In this document: piece by piece, positions 42,898 to 50,809 of the stretch | Layout: each line of letters opens with the position of its first letter | How positions within the stretch are numbered: the stretch's first letter is position 1 | DNA from: Paenibacillus pinihumi DSM 23905 = JCM 16419 | GTDB lineage: Bacteria > Bacillota > Bacilli > Paenibacillales > Paenibacillaceae | DNA: 64,000 nt | Assembly (NCBI RefSeq): GCF_000422505.1 | Contig: NZ_KE383867.1 | Location: 190,494-254,493, forward strand | Reading direction: 5' to 3' | Notes under the pieces: model-generated | Told to the model about the DNA's origin: nothing | The model's input: the letters and a program-made list of their open reading frames with translations, nothing else | Database searches by the model: none | Position numbers and translations under genes: made by a program

Positions 42898-44712
42898 TTG
42901 AAAAAGTCTTTTTTGTCGGTTTTAACCCTGATGTTGGCTTTGATTGTAGTGCTGGCCGCGTGCAGCTCTGACAAAGGCAACAATACACCTTCCCCTGGTG
43001 GCAACACCGGAGGCGAAACTGGCAAGCCTGCTGAAGATGGCTTGTACAACATCAAAGATTTCAGCAATGTAAAAACCAATGAGGGTGAACCAATCAAGGG
43101 CGGTTCCATCACTTATGGTCTTGTTTCGGATACACCGTTTGAAGGAATTCTGAACTTCAACTTCTATGGCGCGAACCCGGATGCCAACGTGCTGCAATGG
43201 TTTGATGAGCCGCTGCTCACTTGGGATGCCAACTACGTCTACACCAATGACGGTGCGGCAACTTATGAGGTTTCCGAGGATGGACGTACCTTTACGTTTA
43301 CAATCCGTGACAATGTCAACTGGCAGGATGGCAAGCCGGTAACGGCTGAAGACTGGGAATTCGCTTATGAGGTAATCGGCCACAAAGACTATAACGGTCC
43401 TCGTTATGGCCAGAACTTCACAAATGTTGAAGGCATGGCAGAGTACCATGACGGCAAAGCGAAAAAAATCTCCGGTATTAAAGTACTTAGCGAGAAACAA
43501 CTGCAAATTACATTTATCAAATCCAATCCTTCCCTGCTGACAGGCGGAGTCTGGAATTACCCGCTGGCGAAACATATTTTCGGTGGTATGGAAATCTCCA
43601 AGATGTCTTCCTCCAAAGAAGTCCGCGAGAAGCCGATCGGCTTTGGACCGTTCAAATTGGAAAGCATCGTGCCAGGGGAGTCCGTTGTATTTGTGAAAAA
43701 CCCGGACTACTGGCGCGGCGAGCCTAACCTGGACAAGGTTACGCTGAAAGTCGTAAACCCGACAACAATTGTTCAACAGCTTGAGACTGGCGCAGTCGAT
43801 CTGGTAAGTGAGTTCCCGATCGAGCAGTTCCCGGACAACGCAAAAATGTCCAACGTGGAATACCTGGGCAATATTGACCGTGCATACTCTTATGTGGGCT
43901 TCAAGCTCGGTACATGGGATAAGGAAAAGAACACTGTAAAACCGAATCCGGATGCGAAAATGGCAGATGTAAACCTGCGTAAAGCAATGGCTATGGCCGT
44001 TGATAATGACCAGGTCGGCAAACGCTTCTACCATGGTCTGCGCTGGAATGCGACAACATTGATTCCACCTTCCCATCCTGAGTTCCACGATTCTTCCAAC
44101 CCGGGATTGGTATATAATCCTGAAGAAGCAAACCGCATTCTGGATGAAGCCGGCTACAAGAAGAACGGTGAATTCCGTACGAATCCGGACGGAAGTGATT
44201 TAGTAATCAACTTTATTTCTATGACGGGTTCAGACATTGCTGAGCCGCTTTCCCGTTACTATGTTCAATCCTGGGCAGCCATCGGCTTGAATGTTAATCT
44301 GGAAATGATTGAATTTAATACGTTCTATGATCGTGTCGGCAGCAAAGGCGAAGACGATCCTAAAGTAGATGTCTACCAAGCTGCTTGGGGTGTAGGTATT
44401 GACGTGAATCCGCAAAACCTGTATGGACGCGAAGCATTGTTCAACTTCTCCAGATTTGCAAGCGAGAAGAATGATGAACTGCTGGAAAAAGGGATGTCTG
44501 CAGAAGCATTCGATGTAAATGTACGTAAAGAAGTTTACAATGAATGGCAAAAGCTGATGACGGAAGAAGTTCCTGTATTCCCGACTCTGTACCGTGCGGT
44601 AGTAGTTCCAGTCAACAAACGGGTTCTGAACTACGCAATCGGTGACGGAACAAAAGTTTATCTGAACGAATTGGCTGTCAACCAAGACAAGCCGGTTGTA
44701 GCAACAAAATAA
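42898..44712 (+). CDS. oppA: Oligopeptide-type substrate-binding lipoprotein (OppA family)
   Basis: 604 residues; TTG 42898 after GGGAGGAAAAG. Lipobox LAAC at about residue 21, then a Gly/Pro/Asn-rich linker, then family-5 solute-binding protein (KGGSITYGL, FDEPLLTWDANYVY, ISGIKVLSEKQLQITF, KNPDYWRG, RKAMAMAVDNDQVG). Anchored outside the membrane. Real ligand unknown; family members take peptides, nickel, or modified small molecules. Context between two organosulfur/betaine-type clusters makes a non-peptide ligand worth considering. Confidence 0.92.
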   Translation: MKKSFLSVLTLMLALIVVLAACSSDKGNNTPSPGGNTGGETGKPAEDGLYNIKDFSNVKTNEGEPIKGGSITYGLVSDTPFEGILNFNFYGANPDANVLQWFDEPLLTWDANYVYTNDGAATYEVSEDGRTFTFTIRDNVNWQDGKPVTAEDWEFAYEVIGHKDYNGPRYGQNFTNVEGMAEYHDGKAKKISGIKVLSEKQLQITFIKSNPSLLTGGVWNYPLAKHIFGGMEISKMSSSKEVREKPIGFGPFKLESIVPGESVVFVKNPDYWRGEPNLDKVTLKVVNPTTIVQQLETGAVDLVSEFPIEQFPDNAKMSNVEYLGNIDRAYSYVGFKLGTWDKEKNTVKPNPDAKMADVNLRKAMAMAVDNDQVGKRFYHGLRWNATTLIPPSHPEFHDSSNPGLVYNPEEANRILDEAGYKKNGEFRTNPDGSDLVINFISMTGSDIAEPLSRYYVQSWAAIGLNVNLEMIEFNTFYDRVGSKGEDDPKVDVYQAAWGVGIDVNPQNLYGREALFNFSRFASEKNDELLEKGMSAEAFDVNVRKEVYNEWQKLMTEEVPVFPTLYRAVVVPVNKRVLNYAIGDGTKVYLNELAVNQDKPVVATK

Positions 44713-44723
44713 TCCGTATGATC

Positions 44724-44759
44724 AAGACAGCTTCGGTGTAATACCGGAGCTGTCTTTTA
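44724..44759 (+). terminator. Terminator of the Opp operon
   Basis: AAGACAGCTtCGG...CCGGAGCTGTCTT stem then TTTAT. Confidence 0.85.
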
Positions 44760-44855
44760 TAATTAGTAGTCGGGTTGGCCGGGTCGATTCATGTTTGCAC
44801 CAGTTCTTTCAGGTAGGATGGCAGGGATAAACTGTCTGGGAAGTTATAATCAAAT

Positions 44856-45020
44856 AATTCCAATAGGATTAATAAAATAATCATTGACAACGAATTGCGA
44901 TCATTATAATATTGCAATACAATATTTCATTATCATCATATAATAATTTATAAAGGGACTGACCTGACAACAGGAGGTCTCATTCTTCTTGCTGCTGCAT
45001 GAAGAATGAGACCTTTTTTA
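44856..45020 (+). promoter_or_regulatory. Leader B: second copy of the promoter/operator/attenuator module
   Basis: AATTCCAATAGGATTA (44856-44871), TTGACA (44884-44889), 17-bp spacer, TAATAT (44907-44912), dyad TATTG-CAATA-CAATA, ATTATCATCATATAATAAT, then hairpin GGTCTCATTCTTC...GAAGAATGAGACC with TTTTTTT (44976-45020). Element order and spacing match leader A at 33423-33577, and the dyad arms and hairpin base differ by paired (compensating) changes. It precedes the broken binding-protein gene and the flavin monooxygenase. Confidence 0.75.
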
Positions 45021-45130
45021 TTACCTATTTATTGACTAATTCAATAGGTTTAATAATAGTTTGTGTCGGTTCCGCCCGATGCTTTACGGCTGCAAAATAT
45101 ATAGCGAACATCTGAGAGGAGCAATGATTG

Positions 45131-45485
45131 ATGCGTGCAATGATGAGAGTTTTGCTAATAACGGGTTTGGCGGTGGTGACAGCCATTACCGCAGCAGGAT
45201 GAAGTCTGGTCTCCGGCAGCGGAGGAAGTTCTACCGTTACGATTGCGACCTACAGAATCGGACATTTTGGCCGATATGATTAAACTTCTTATTGAGGAGC
45301 AGATTCCGGTCATCCGTGACGGGGCATTGACGGAGCATCCGGAGCTGGAAGCAGTCATCAATAAGCTGGCCGGTAAAATTACCGATGAGGAAATGCAAAA
45401 GCTCAATGGCGAGGTGGACCAGAAGCAGCGGACATCTATTGAGGTAGCCAAAGAATGGTTGAAGGCTGAAGGACTTATTAAATAA
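45131..45485 (+). pseudogene. Wreck of an OpuCC/EgtU-type osmoprotectant/betaine binding-protein gene
   Basis: GAGAGGAGC precedes ATG 45131, opening MRAMMRVLLITGLAVVTAITAAG, a lipoprotein signal whose lipobox Cys codon is TGA (45200-45202). Past it the frame reads SGSGGSSTVTIATY, then a frameshift near 45246 leads to TESDILADMIKLLIEEQ, matching OpuCC TESEI-x-ANMI. About 200 codons are then missing, and the frame resumes at PVIRDGALTEHPELEAVINK and ITDEEMQKLNGEVD, the C-terminal end of the family. So three lesions: nonsense, frameshift, large internal deletion. Intact relatives bind glycine betaine, carnitine or ergothioneine. Confidence 0.75.
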
Positions 45486-45504
45486 GGGGCAGGAGGACTG
45501 GACA

Positions 45505-46866
45505 ATGAGTAGCAGACAAAGGCAGATGGCACTTGGCGCGATGATGTATTTCCCGGCAGGAGAACATATCTCCAGTTGGCGGCATCCCGAGGCGGATGCA
45601 CATGGCATTATGGACTTCAATTATTACAAGCAGATTGTGCAGACCGCAGAGCGGGGCAAGTTCGATATGTTTTTTTATGCGGACGAGCTATATGTCTGGG
45701 ATCGTTTTGAGTCAGGCATCAGCCAGGCCAACAGCATTCGCCCGGAGCCGTTTACGCTGCTCTCTGCACTATCAGTTGTCACCGAGCGGATCGGGCTGGC
45801 GGCGACCATTTCTACGACCTATAACGAGCCCTATCATATTGCCCGCAAGCTGGCAACACTCGATCACCTCAGCAACGGCCGGGCAGGATGGAATATTGTA
45901 ACGTCCCAGACCGATGAGGAGGCCCGCAATTTCAACCGGGAGAAGCATTTGGCACATGAAAACCGTTATGGACGCGCCGGGGAATTCGTAGAAGTTACCC
46001 AAGGCCTATGGGATAGCTGGGAGGACGATGCCCTTGTATTGGATAAAGCTTCCGGCACATTTGCGGACAAGGACAAGCTGCATAACCTGAATCATAAGAG
46101 CGGGGAGTTTGCAGTGCGGGGGCCGCTTAATGTGTCCCGTCCCCCACAAGGTTATCCGGTGCTCATTCAAGCCGGGGCGTCTGATGCGGGAAGGGAACTG
46201 GCCGCTGCTACAGCAGAGGTCGTATTTGCTCCAGGGACAGCCTTTGGGCCGCTTGACTCCTTTGAGGAGGGTAAAAGGCTGTACGATGATATCAAAGCCC
46301 GGATGTCGAAATACGGCAGACACCCGGATGAGCTGAAAATACTGCCCGGTTTCCTTCCGATTATCGGACGGACAGAGGAGGAAGCAGCGGAGCGGCTGGC
46401 GATTGTCGAGGACCTGACACCGGAGCAACTGGGGCTGGATCTTTTATCCCACTATCTAGGCAAAGATATCTCTGGTTATCCGTTGGATGAGCCGCTGCCA
46501 TTCCAACCCGCACTGGAAGGTTTTAATCAGAGCAAATCCAGTCTGGAACGGATTATCAGACTACTGGAGGAAGAGCCGCTTACGATTCGCCAATTGTACA
46601 AGCGGGTTAACTCGCGCGGAATTGCAGGCACACCTCAGCAAATTGCCGACGTGCTGGAACAATGGTTTCTTGGCGGGGCAGCGGATGGCTTCAATATTAT
46701 GTTCCCGCACTTGCCGGGAGGTCTGGACGATTTTGTTGATCTGGTTGTGCCGGAGCTGCAAAAACGGGGGCTGTTCCGTACTGAGTATACAGGCAGCACC
46801 TTGCGAAGCCATCTGGGCTTGGCGCGCCCGGTCAATCGTTATACTAAGGTACAAGCCAAAGCATAA
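45505..46866 (+). CDS. LLM-class FMN-dependent monooxygenase (NtaA/SnaA/DszA family)
   Basis: 453 residues, full length; GCAGGAGG before ATG. Luciferase-like TIM barrel of the nitrilotriacetate/DBT-monooxygenase subgroup: RHPEADAHGIMDFNYYKQI, AERGKFDMFFYADE, EPFTLLSALSVVTERIGL, STTYNEPYHIARKLATLDHLSNGRAGWNIVTS, VLIQAGASDAGRELAA. Needs FMNH2 from a separate reductase. Members oxidise organosulfur compounds or aminopolycarboxylates. It lies 19 bases after the wrecked binding-protein gene and under the same leader B, so it may still be regulated while its uptake partner is lost. Confidence 0.9.
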   Translation: MSSRQRQMALGAMMYFPAGEHISSWRHPEADAHGIMDFNYYKQIVQTAERGKFDMFFYADELYVWDRFESGISQANSIRPEPFTLLSALSVVTERIGLAATISTTYNEPYHIARKLATLDHLSNGRAGWNIVTSQTDEEARNFNREKHLAHENRYGRAGEFVEVTQGLWDSWEDDALVLDKASGTFADKDKLHNLNHKSGEFAVRGPLNVSRPPQGYPVLIQAGASDAGRELAAATAEVVFAPGTAFGPLDSFEEGKRLYDDIKARMSKYGRHPDELKILPGFLPIIGRTEEEAAERLAIVEDLTPEQLGLDLLSHYLGKDISGYPLDEPLPFQPALEGFNQSKSSLERIIRLLEEEPLTIRQLYKRVNSRGIAGTPQQIADVLEQWFLGGAADGFNIMFPHLPGGLDDFVDLVVPELQKRGLFRTEYTGSTLRSHLGLARPVNRYTKVQAKA

Positions 46867-47042
46867 ACAAATTGTGAAAGCTGGCAGGACGGATGCAGTA
46901 TTAGTAATTACCGTCATGCCGGCTTTTTGCCGACTTTTTTTGACCGCACCAAATTTTGAAATCTCCGCTCAAGACTTGTTGTGTTGAAGGGTCATCCTGG
47001 CCCGGCAGGATTAGCAGGCTGAAGGACAAGATCGAAGGATAT

Positions 47043-47080
47043 TGACAAGGAATATTATGTGATGTACTGTATATATACAT
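47043..47080 (+). promoter_or_regulatory. Promoter with dyad operator of the GntR/ABC operon
   Basis: TTGACA (47043-47048) with a possible TACTGT -10 at 16 bp, overlapped by the dyad ATGTA-ctgtata-TACAT (47062-47080). A natural target for the YtrA-type GntR repressor encoded third in the operon. Confidence 0.5.
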
Positions 47081-47122
47081 ATAAACACTATAACACCTTG
47101 ATAGTATGAGGAGGGACTTATC

Positions 47123-47605
47123 ATGGTTGAATATTTAAGAGAATGGACCTATCTGGCCGTTTTTATTCTAGCTGCGCTGCCTTGGCTTGAATCCGCTGTT
47201 GTTGTGACTCTAGGCATAGCATTCGGATTAAATCCGGTTGCAGTGAGCATCGCCGCTTTCCTGGGCAACTGGCTTGTCATGCTGTTGGTCATCTTTGCCT
47301 TTGACAGATTCCAGCAATGGCGCGCGAGAAGACGCGGGGGAAGGGGAGAGACCAAGAAAGAGGGCAGATCCCGCGAGCTTGCGCATCGTATTTTTGTGAA
47401 GTACGGACTTCCAGGCCTTGCTATTATCGGACCACTATTGATCGGCACGGAGATTGCTGCAGCGTTTGCGATGATATTCAAGGCTCCCCGGGGAGCTGTG
47501 ACGTTCTGGTTGACTTTAGGTTTGCTCGTCACAACTGTTCTAGCGGCGGTAGCGGCCTATTACGGGTTTGATGCTCTTGGAATTACTTCAGGTAGAGCGG
47601 CATGA
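47123..47605 (+). CDS. Small multidrug export-type membrane protein
   Basis: 160 residues; GAGGAGGG before ATG. Four hydrophobic segments: LAVFILAALPWLESAVVVTLGIA (with the WLE motif of the Sm_multidrug_ex family), FLGNWLVMLLVIF, GLAIIGPLLIGTEIAAAFA and LTLGLLVTTVLAAVAAYYG, and a basic cytosolic loop. The family name rests on weak evidence of drug export. First gene of a four-gene operon; its stop overlaps the next ATG. Confidence 0.75.
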   Translation: MVEYLREWTYLAVFILAALPWLESAVVVTLGIAFGLNPVAVSIAAFLGNWLVMLLVIFAFDRFQQWRARRRGGRGETKKEGRSRELAHRIFVKYGLPGLAIIGPLLIGTEIAAAFAMIFKAPRGAVTFWLTLGLLVTTVLAAVAAYYGFDALGITSGRAA

Positions 47606-48351
47606 AGGTGAATCATTTACGTTATGCGTTCATAATGGCTTGGAATGAACTCAAACCAAGATTATATTCACTGCTGCTGACGGTACTGTTCGCGATCATG
47701 CTCGGTTATGTTTGCGGCGGGGCGGTAGCAGCAGCCATTGAGGGCAGAATGCTGGCCAAGGATCTCTACAACACGTTTTACACCGATCTGTTACTGCTTG
47801 CCATGCCGGCGACATTGGGAGCACTTTCCTTCTCCAAAGAATATCTGAGCTGGAGTACGCTTACAGATGACCCGTTTTTGAAAAGATTGAGTTTTTACCG
47901 CATGTGGGCAATTCCGGTTAAAGTCATTTCCTGGAGCCGCATGATTCATATGCTGATTTGCTTTACGGCTACAATGACGGGTTTTATGATTATGTTTATT
48001 CAGACCAGTTGGCCGGTTTTTTCAGAATTTGTGAGTTTATGGGGTTATATAACCTATCTGTTAATGCTGGTGGGCTATGCGCTTGCAATCAACGGAATAC
48101 ATCCGTTGTTTGAGTTTGGTACGAAGGGGATAACACTGGTTATCGTCTCGGCTGGCACTATCGTGCTGCTGATCGGAGTCGCCTTCCTGCTTCAGCATGT
48201 ACTCGGCAAGCCCGTCTATGTGGCCATGATGGAGCTTGTACAGCATAATCTGTTCTGGCCTGCTGCTCTGGCACTTATTGCAGGATTTGCGGGCGTATGG
48301 ATATTCCAGTGGTCCTTGACGAAAAGGCTGCTCAAGCGGGATCTCTCATAG
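47602..48351 (+). CDS. Six-span membrane protein, probable ABC-2-type permease partner
   Basis: 249 residues with about six membrane segments (LYSLLLTVLFAIMLGYVCGG, DLLLLAMPATLGALSFSKEYL, MIHMLICFTATMTGFMIMFI and others). No strong family signature, but in YtrA-type operons the gene beside the GntR regulator and ATPase encodes the permease. ATGA overlap with the preceding gene. Confidence 0.65.
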   Translation: MKVNHLRYAFIMAWNELKPRLYSLLLTVLFAIMLGYVCGGAVAAAIEGRMLAKDLYNTFYTDLLLLAMPATLGALSFSKEYLSWSTLTDDPFLKRLSFYRMWAIPVKVISWSRMIHMLICFTATMTGFMIMFIQTSWPVFSEFVSLWGYITYLLMLVGYALAINGIHPLFEFGTKGITLVIVSAGTIVLLIGVAFLLQHVLGKPVYVAMMELVQHNLFWPAALALIAGFAGVWIFQWSLTKRLLKRDLS

Positions 48352-48358
48352 AAAGGGG

Positions 48359-48772
48359 GTGGCGGGGATTCAACTACCGATCCAAATCTCCGAGCATAGC
48401 CGGGAGCCGATCTATCATCAGATCGAGCAGCAGTTGATCTCTTTTATTGTGAGCGGTCATCTGAAACCAGGAATGCCGCTGCCTTCCATACGAGCCCTAG
48501 CGAGCGATTTATCCTGCAGTGTAATTACGGTCAATCGGGCATATCAAAATTTGGAGCAGCGCAAATTTATTGAAACGGTTCAGGGTAAAGGAACATTTGT
48601 AGCCAATATTCAAGCCGAAGAGAAGCAGCATGTTGCGGATGAAAGCCTGCATCAGGCTTTTCGGGCTGCTGTAGAGATGAGTCTGCGGCTGCAAAATGAT
48701 GAGGCCAGGACAAGAGAGACTTTTGAAAAGGTGCTCGCGGAAATCTTGAAGGAAAGGGGAATAAACAGGTGA
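48359..48772 (+). CDS. GntR-family transcriptional regulator, YtrA type
   Basis: About 135 residues: winged helix with REPIYHQIEQQLISFIVSGHL, PLPSIRALASDLSCSVITVNRAYQNLE, then the short YtrA tail. The start is odd: GTG 48359 touches the ribosome-binding site AAAGGGGG, while an in-frame ATT at 48368 has correct 8-base spacing and gives the usual N-terminus (xQLPIQISEHSREPIYHQI). Likely represses its own operon through the dyad at 47062-47080. The stop overlaps the start of the ATPase gene. Confidence 0.85.
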   Translation: MAGIQLPIQISEHSREPIYHQIEQQLISFIVSGHLKPGMPLPSIRALASDLSCSVITVNRAYQNLEQRKFIETVQGKGTFVANIQAEEKQHVADESLHQAFRAAVEMSLRLQNDEARTRETFEKVLAEILKERGINR

Positions 48773-49644
48773 TGAACAGCGGGATTCCATTACATATCAA
48801 GCAACTGGTAAAGAAGCAGAATGGTATCCAGCTGGGGCCGGTCGATCTGCAGCTGGAGCCTAACATGACCTATGCCCTTCTGGGAGCAAACGGCTCAGGC
48901 AAGAGTGCGTTATTAAAATGCTGTATGAATCTGATGAAGCCGTCCGCAGGCACAATTGAAATTTACGGGAAAAGCTATTGGCAGGGTGAGACAGGAATCA
49001 GGCAACTGATTGCGTTCTCTCCTGATCCGTTAGAAGGTTGTGAGCTTTTTACACTTCGCCAAATGGGAGAAATGATTGCTCCGTGGCATCCCGCTTGGGA
49101 GCATCCTGATTTCCTGAAGCGTGCGGAGCAATTCAAAATTCCACTAGATAAACGTTACGAAAGTATGTCGCCCGGAGAGAGAAAGAAGGTGGCTCTGACG
49201 CTGGCGCTAAGCACACAGGCACCGATGCTGTTATTGGATGAGCCTGCGAATGGCCTTGATATAGAGAGCCGCAACCGTCTCAAGCAGATGTTAGTCGCGG
49301 ATTCGGAACGGATAGAGCGTACAGTATTAATGACGACCCATTCTGTTGAGGATATCCGTCAGTTCGCCGACCAGATTTTACTGCTCAAGGACGGAATAAT
49401 AGAAGGGCCTTTCGATAAGGATGCGCTTGTGGAATCCTGGCGGAGGGTATGGCTCTCCATTGATAAACTGCCTGATCTTTCTAAAATTCCTGGAGTTCTG
49501 GAGTATAGTGGCAGCCCTTATCCGCATTTTGTTACCCGGGATTGGCAGTCCGCGATGAATTATCTGACTAAAGCCCAGATTGACATTATCCGTGATCAGC
49601 CCTTGTCGCTGGATGAATTAGTGGAACGGCTTCTGAATGAATAG
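48769..49644 (+). CDS. ABC transporter ATP-binding protein of the GntR operon
   Basis: 291 residues; GTG 48769 or ATG 48772, both after GGAAAGGGGA. Walker A GANGSGKSALLK, signature MSPGERKKVALTLAL (MSPGE for LSGGQ), Walker B MLLLDEPANGLD, THSVEDI switch. Partners the membrane protein at 47602; YtrA-type systems respond to cell-wall antibiotics. The role in antibiotic stress is inferred from family. Confidence 0.9.
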   Translation: MMNSGIPLHIKQLVKKQNGIQLGPVDLQLEPNMTYALLGANGSGKSALLKCCMNLMKPSAGTIEIYGKSYWQGETGIRQLIAFSPDPLEGCELFTLRQMGEMIAPWHPAWEHPDFLKRAEQFKIPLDKRYESMSPGERKKVALTLALSTQAPMLLLDEPANGLDIESRNRLKQMLVADSERIERTVLMTTHSVEDIRQFADQILLLKDGIIEGPFDKDALVESWRRVWLSIDKLPDLSKIPGVLEYSGSPYPHFVTRDWQSAMNYLTKAQIDIIRDQPLSLDELVERLLNE

Positions 49645-50025
49645 TTTGAATGACGGATAGGGGAATTCCTATGAATAAAGCATCCGGTAAAGATGCTGTG
49701 GTTATCGGGTTAATTGGAGTGTGACAGGCTGCTGCTGGCGGCCTGTTTTTTTACGCAAAACGAAACTCTTGTTTGTCAAAAAACGGCAAAGCTGTTGCGC
49801 TTGTCATCATTTATGCCTTGAATGGTTTAGAGCTGTTTTTTACCTATCTTTACTCACGCAGCCATATTTATAATGGGGCGTAAGGTGTGTATTAATAATG
49901 AACCTGCACAGCATTTTTGGAGAAAGACCGAATTGGCGACTCAAAGATCTGAAAGAAATGATAATCAAGGAATAGGTTTCAGATATTTCCATCCTATAGT
50001 ATAATTGGTGTGGAGGTGAAAACTG
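49645..50025. other. Intergenic region after the GntR/ABC operon
   Basis: Holds a 17-codon frame (ATG 49671, MNKASGKDAVVIGLIGV) ending at the terminator, and AT-rich sequence. TATAAT at 50000-50005 lies too close to the next ribosome-binding site for a normal leader. No other gene supported. Confidence 0.35.
49723..49752 (+). terminator. Terminator of the GntR/ABC operon
   Basis: ACAGGC...GCCTGT stem with loop of 11, followed by TTTTTTT. Confidence 0.8.
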
Positions 50026-50163
50026 ATGATATATAATCAATTAACTATTAAAGAAAGGCGGATACCATATATGTTGGATTTAGAGACATGCTCTATGCAA
50101 GGTCTATTGATGAACAACGGCGGTTGTTTGTATAGAGCACAGGTTAGTAACCGCTTTAAATAA
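50026..50163 (+). CDS. 45-residue ORF with strong ribosome-binding site
   Basis: GGAGGTG 7 bases before ATG 50026. The product starts MIYNQLTIKERR and continues with LETCSMQGLLMNNGG. The opening YxQLTxxERxxI resembles the first residues of IS30-family transposases, so this may be a transposase relic, but the helix-turn-helix is not preserved. Alternatively a small real peptide. Family not recognised with certainty. Confidence 0.4.
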   Translation: MIYNQLTIKERRIPYMLDLETCSMQGLLMNNGGCLYRAQVSNRFK

Positions 50164-50234
50164 AGAATCACGGATGTTCATAAGATAGACTTTGCTTCCT
50201 TGAAGATTAAAAAAAATCTAAGGAGCGAGCTATC

Positions 50235-50528
50235 ATGAAATATGTGAACGCAGATGTTATTTTTCCGGAAGAATTGCTGAAGGAAATTCAGAAGTATATA
50301 CACGGCGGGATGGTTTACATCCCCAAACCTGAAGGTACGCGCAAGCCCTGGGGCGAGAATTCGGGCAGCAGATTGTATCTGCAAGAGCGAAATCTCGATA
50401 TCCGCCGAAAATATTCGGAAGGGTCTACGATTGCTCAACTGGCGGAACAATTCTGCCTTTCGGGCGAAAGCATTAAAAAAATTATCTATTGCAAGAAAAC
50501 AGATACTGTCAAGTCACACCGGAGCTAA
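50235..50528 (+). CDS. CD3324-like small helix-turn-helix protein
   Basis: 97 residues; AAGGAGCG before ATG. MKYVNADVIFPEELLKEIQKYIHGGMVYIPKPEG is split here by family blocks KYVNADVIFPEELL and GGMVYIPKPEG, followed by RNLDIRRKYSEGSTIAQLAEQF and LSGESIKKIIY, a Mor/trp-repressor-like HTH. Found in many spore-formers; likely DNA-binding, target unknown. A terminator overlaps its last codons. Confidence 0.8.
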   Translation: MKYVNADVIFPEELLKEIQKYIHGGMVYIPKPEGTRKPWGENSGSRLYLQERNLDIRRKYSEGSTIAQLAEQFCLSGESIKKIIYCKKTDTVKSHRS

Positions 50529-50548
50529 GTTCCGGATGTGACTTTTTT
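50511..50548 (+). terminator. Terminator overlapping the end of the CD3324-like gene
   Basis: AAGTCACACCGGA...TCCGGATGTGACTT then TTTTA. The stop codon lies in the loop. Confidence 0.85.
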
Positions 50549-50602
50549 ATTTGCATATTCCCCACACCATATCCAGACGGCTTTTGGCAGCTGTAACTGG
50601 CG

Positions 50603-50628
50603 CACGGTCCTTCGGGCCGTGTTTTTTG
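50603..50628 (+). terminator. Orphan terminator
   Basis: CACGGTCC-ttc-GGGCCGTG hairpin (one G-T pair) then TTTTTT, about 60 bases after the previous terminator and with no gene between. Confidence 0.6.
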
Positions 50629-50809
50629 CGTTCAGGGTTATTTTGGATGCATCATCCGTTAACAAATTTACAATGTGGATACAAGTTTGAAATAAGTATT
50701 TGATTAAATACATACATGGCTTTAATACATGCTTAAATAGAATGATTTCCAATCATTTTGCAACAATAAATATAAGCAAGACTTACTTTGTGAATTGGGA
50801 TGTGCTGAC

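Noticed and set aside
45200-45202. TGA at the lipobox Cys as possible selenocysteine
   Set aside because: A frameshift and a 200-codon deletion follow, so simple gene decay explains the stop.
49840-50040. Minus-strand frame with an AraC-like phrase (LSRQFGLSPKML)
   Set aside because: Short, no start signal, no second helix-turn-helix; it overlaps the promoter area of the next gene, so probably chance.
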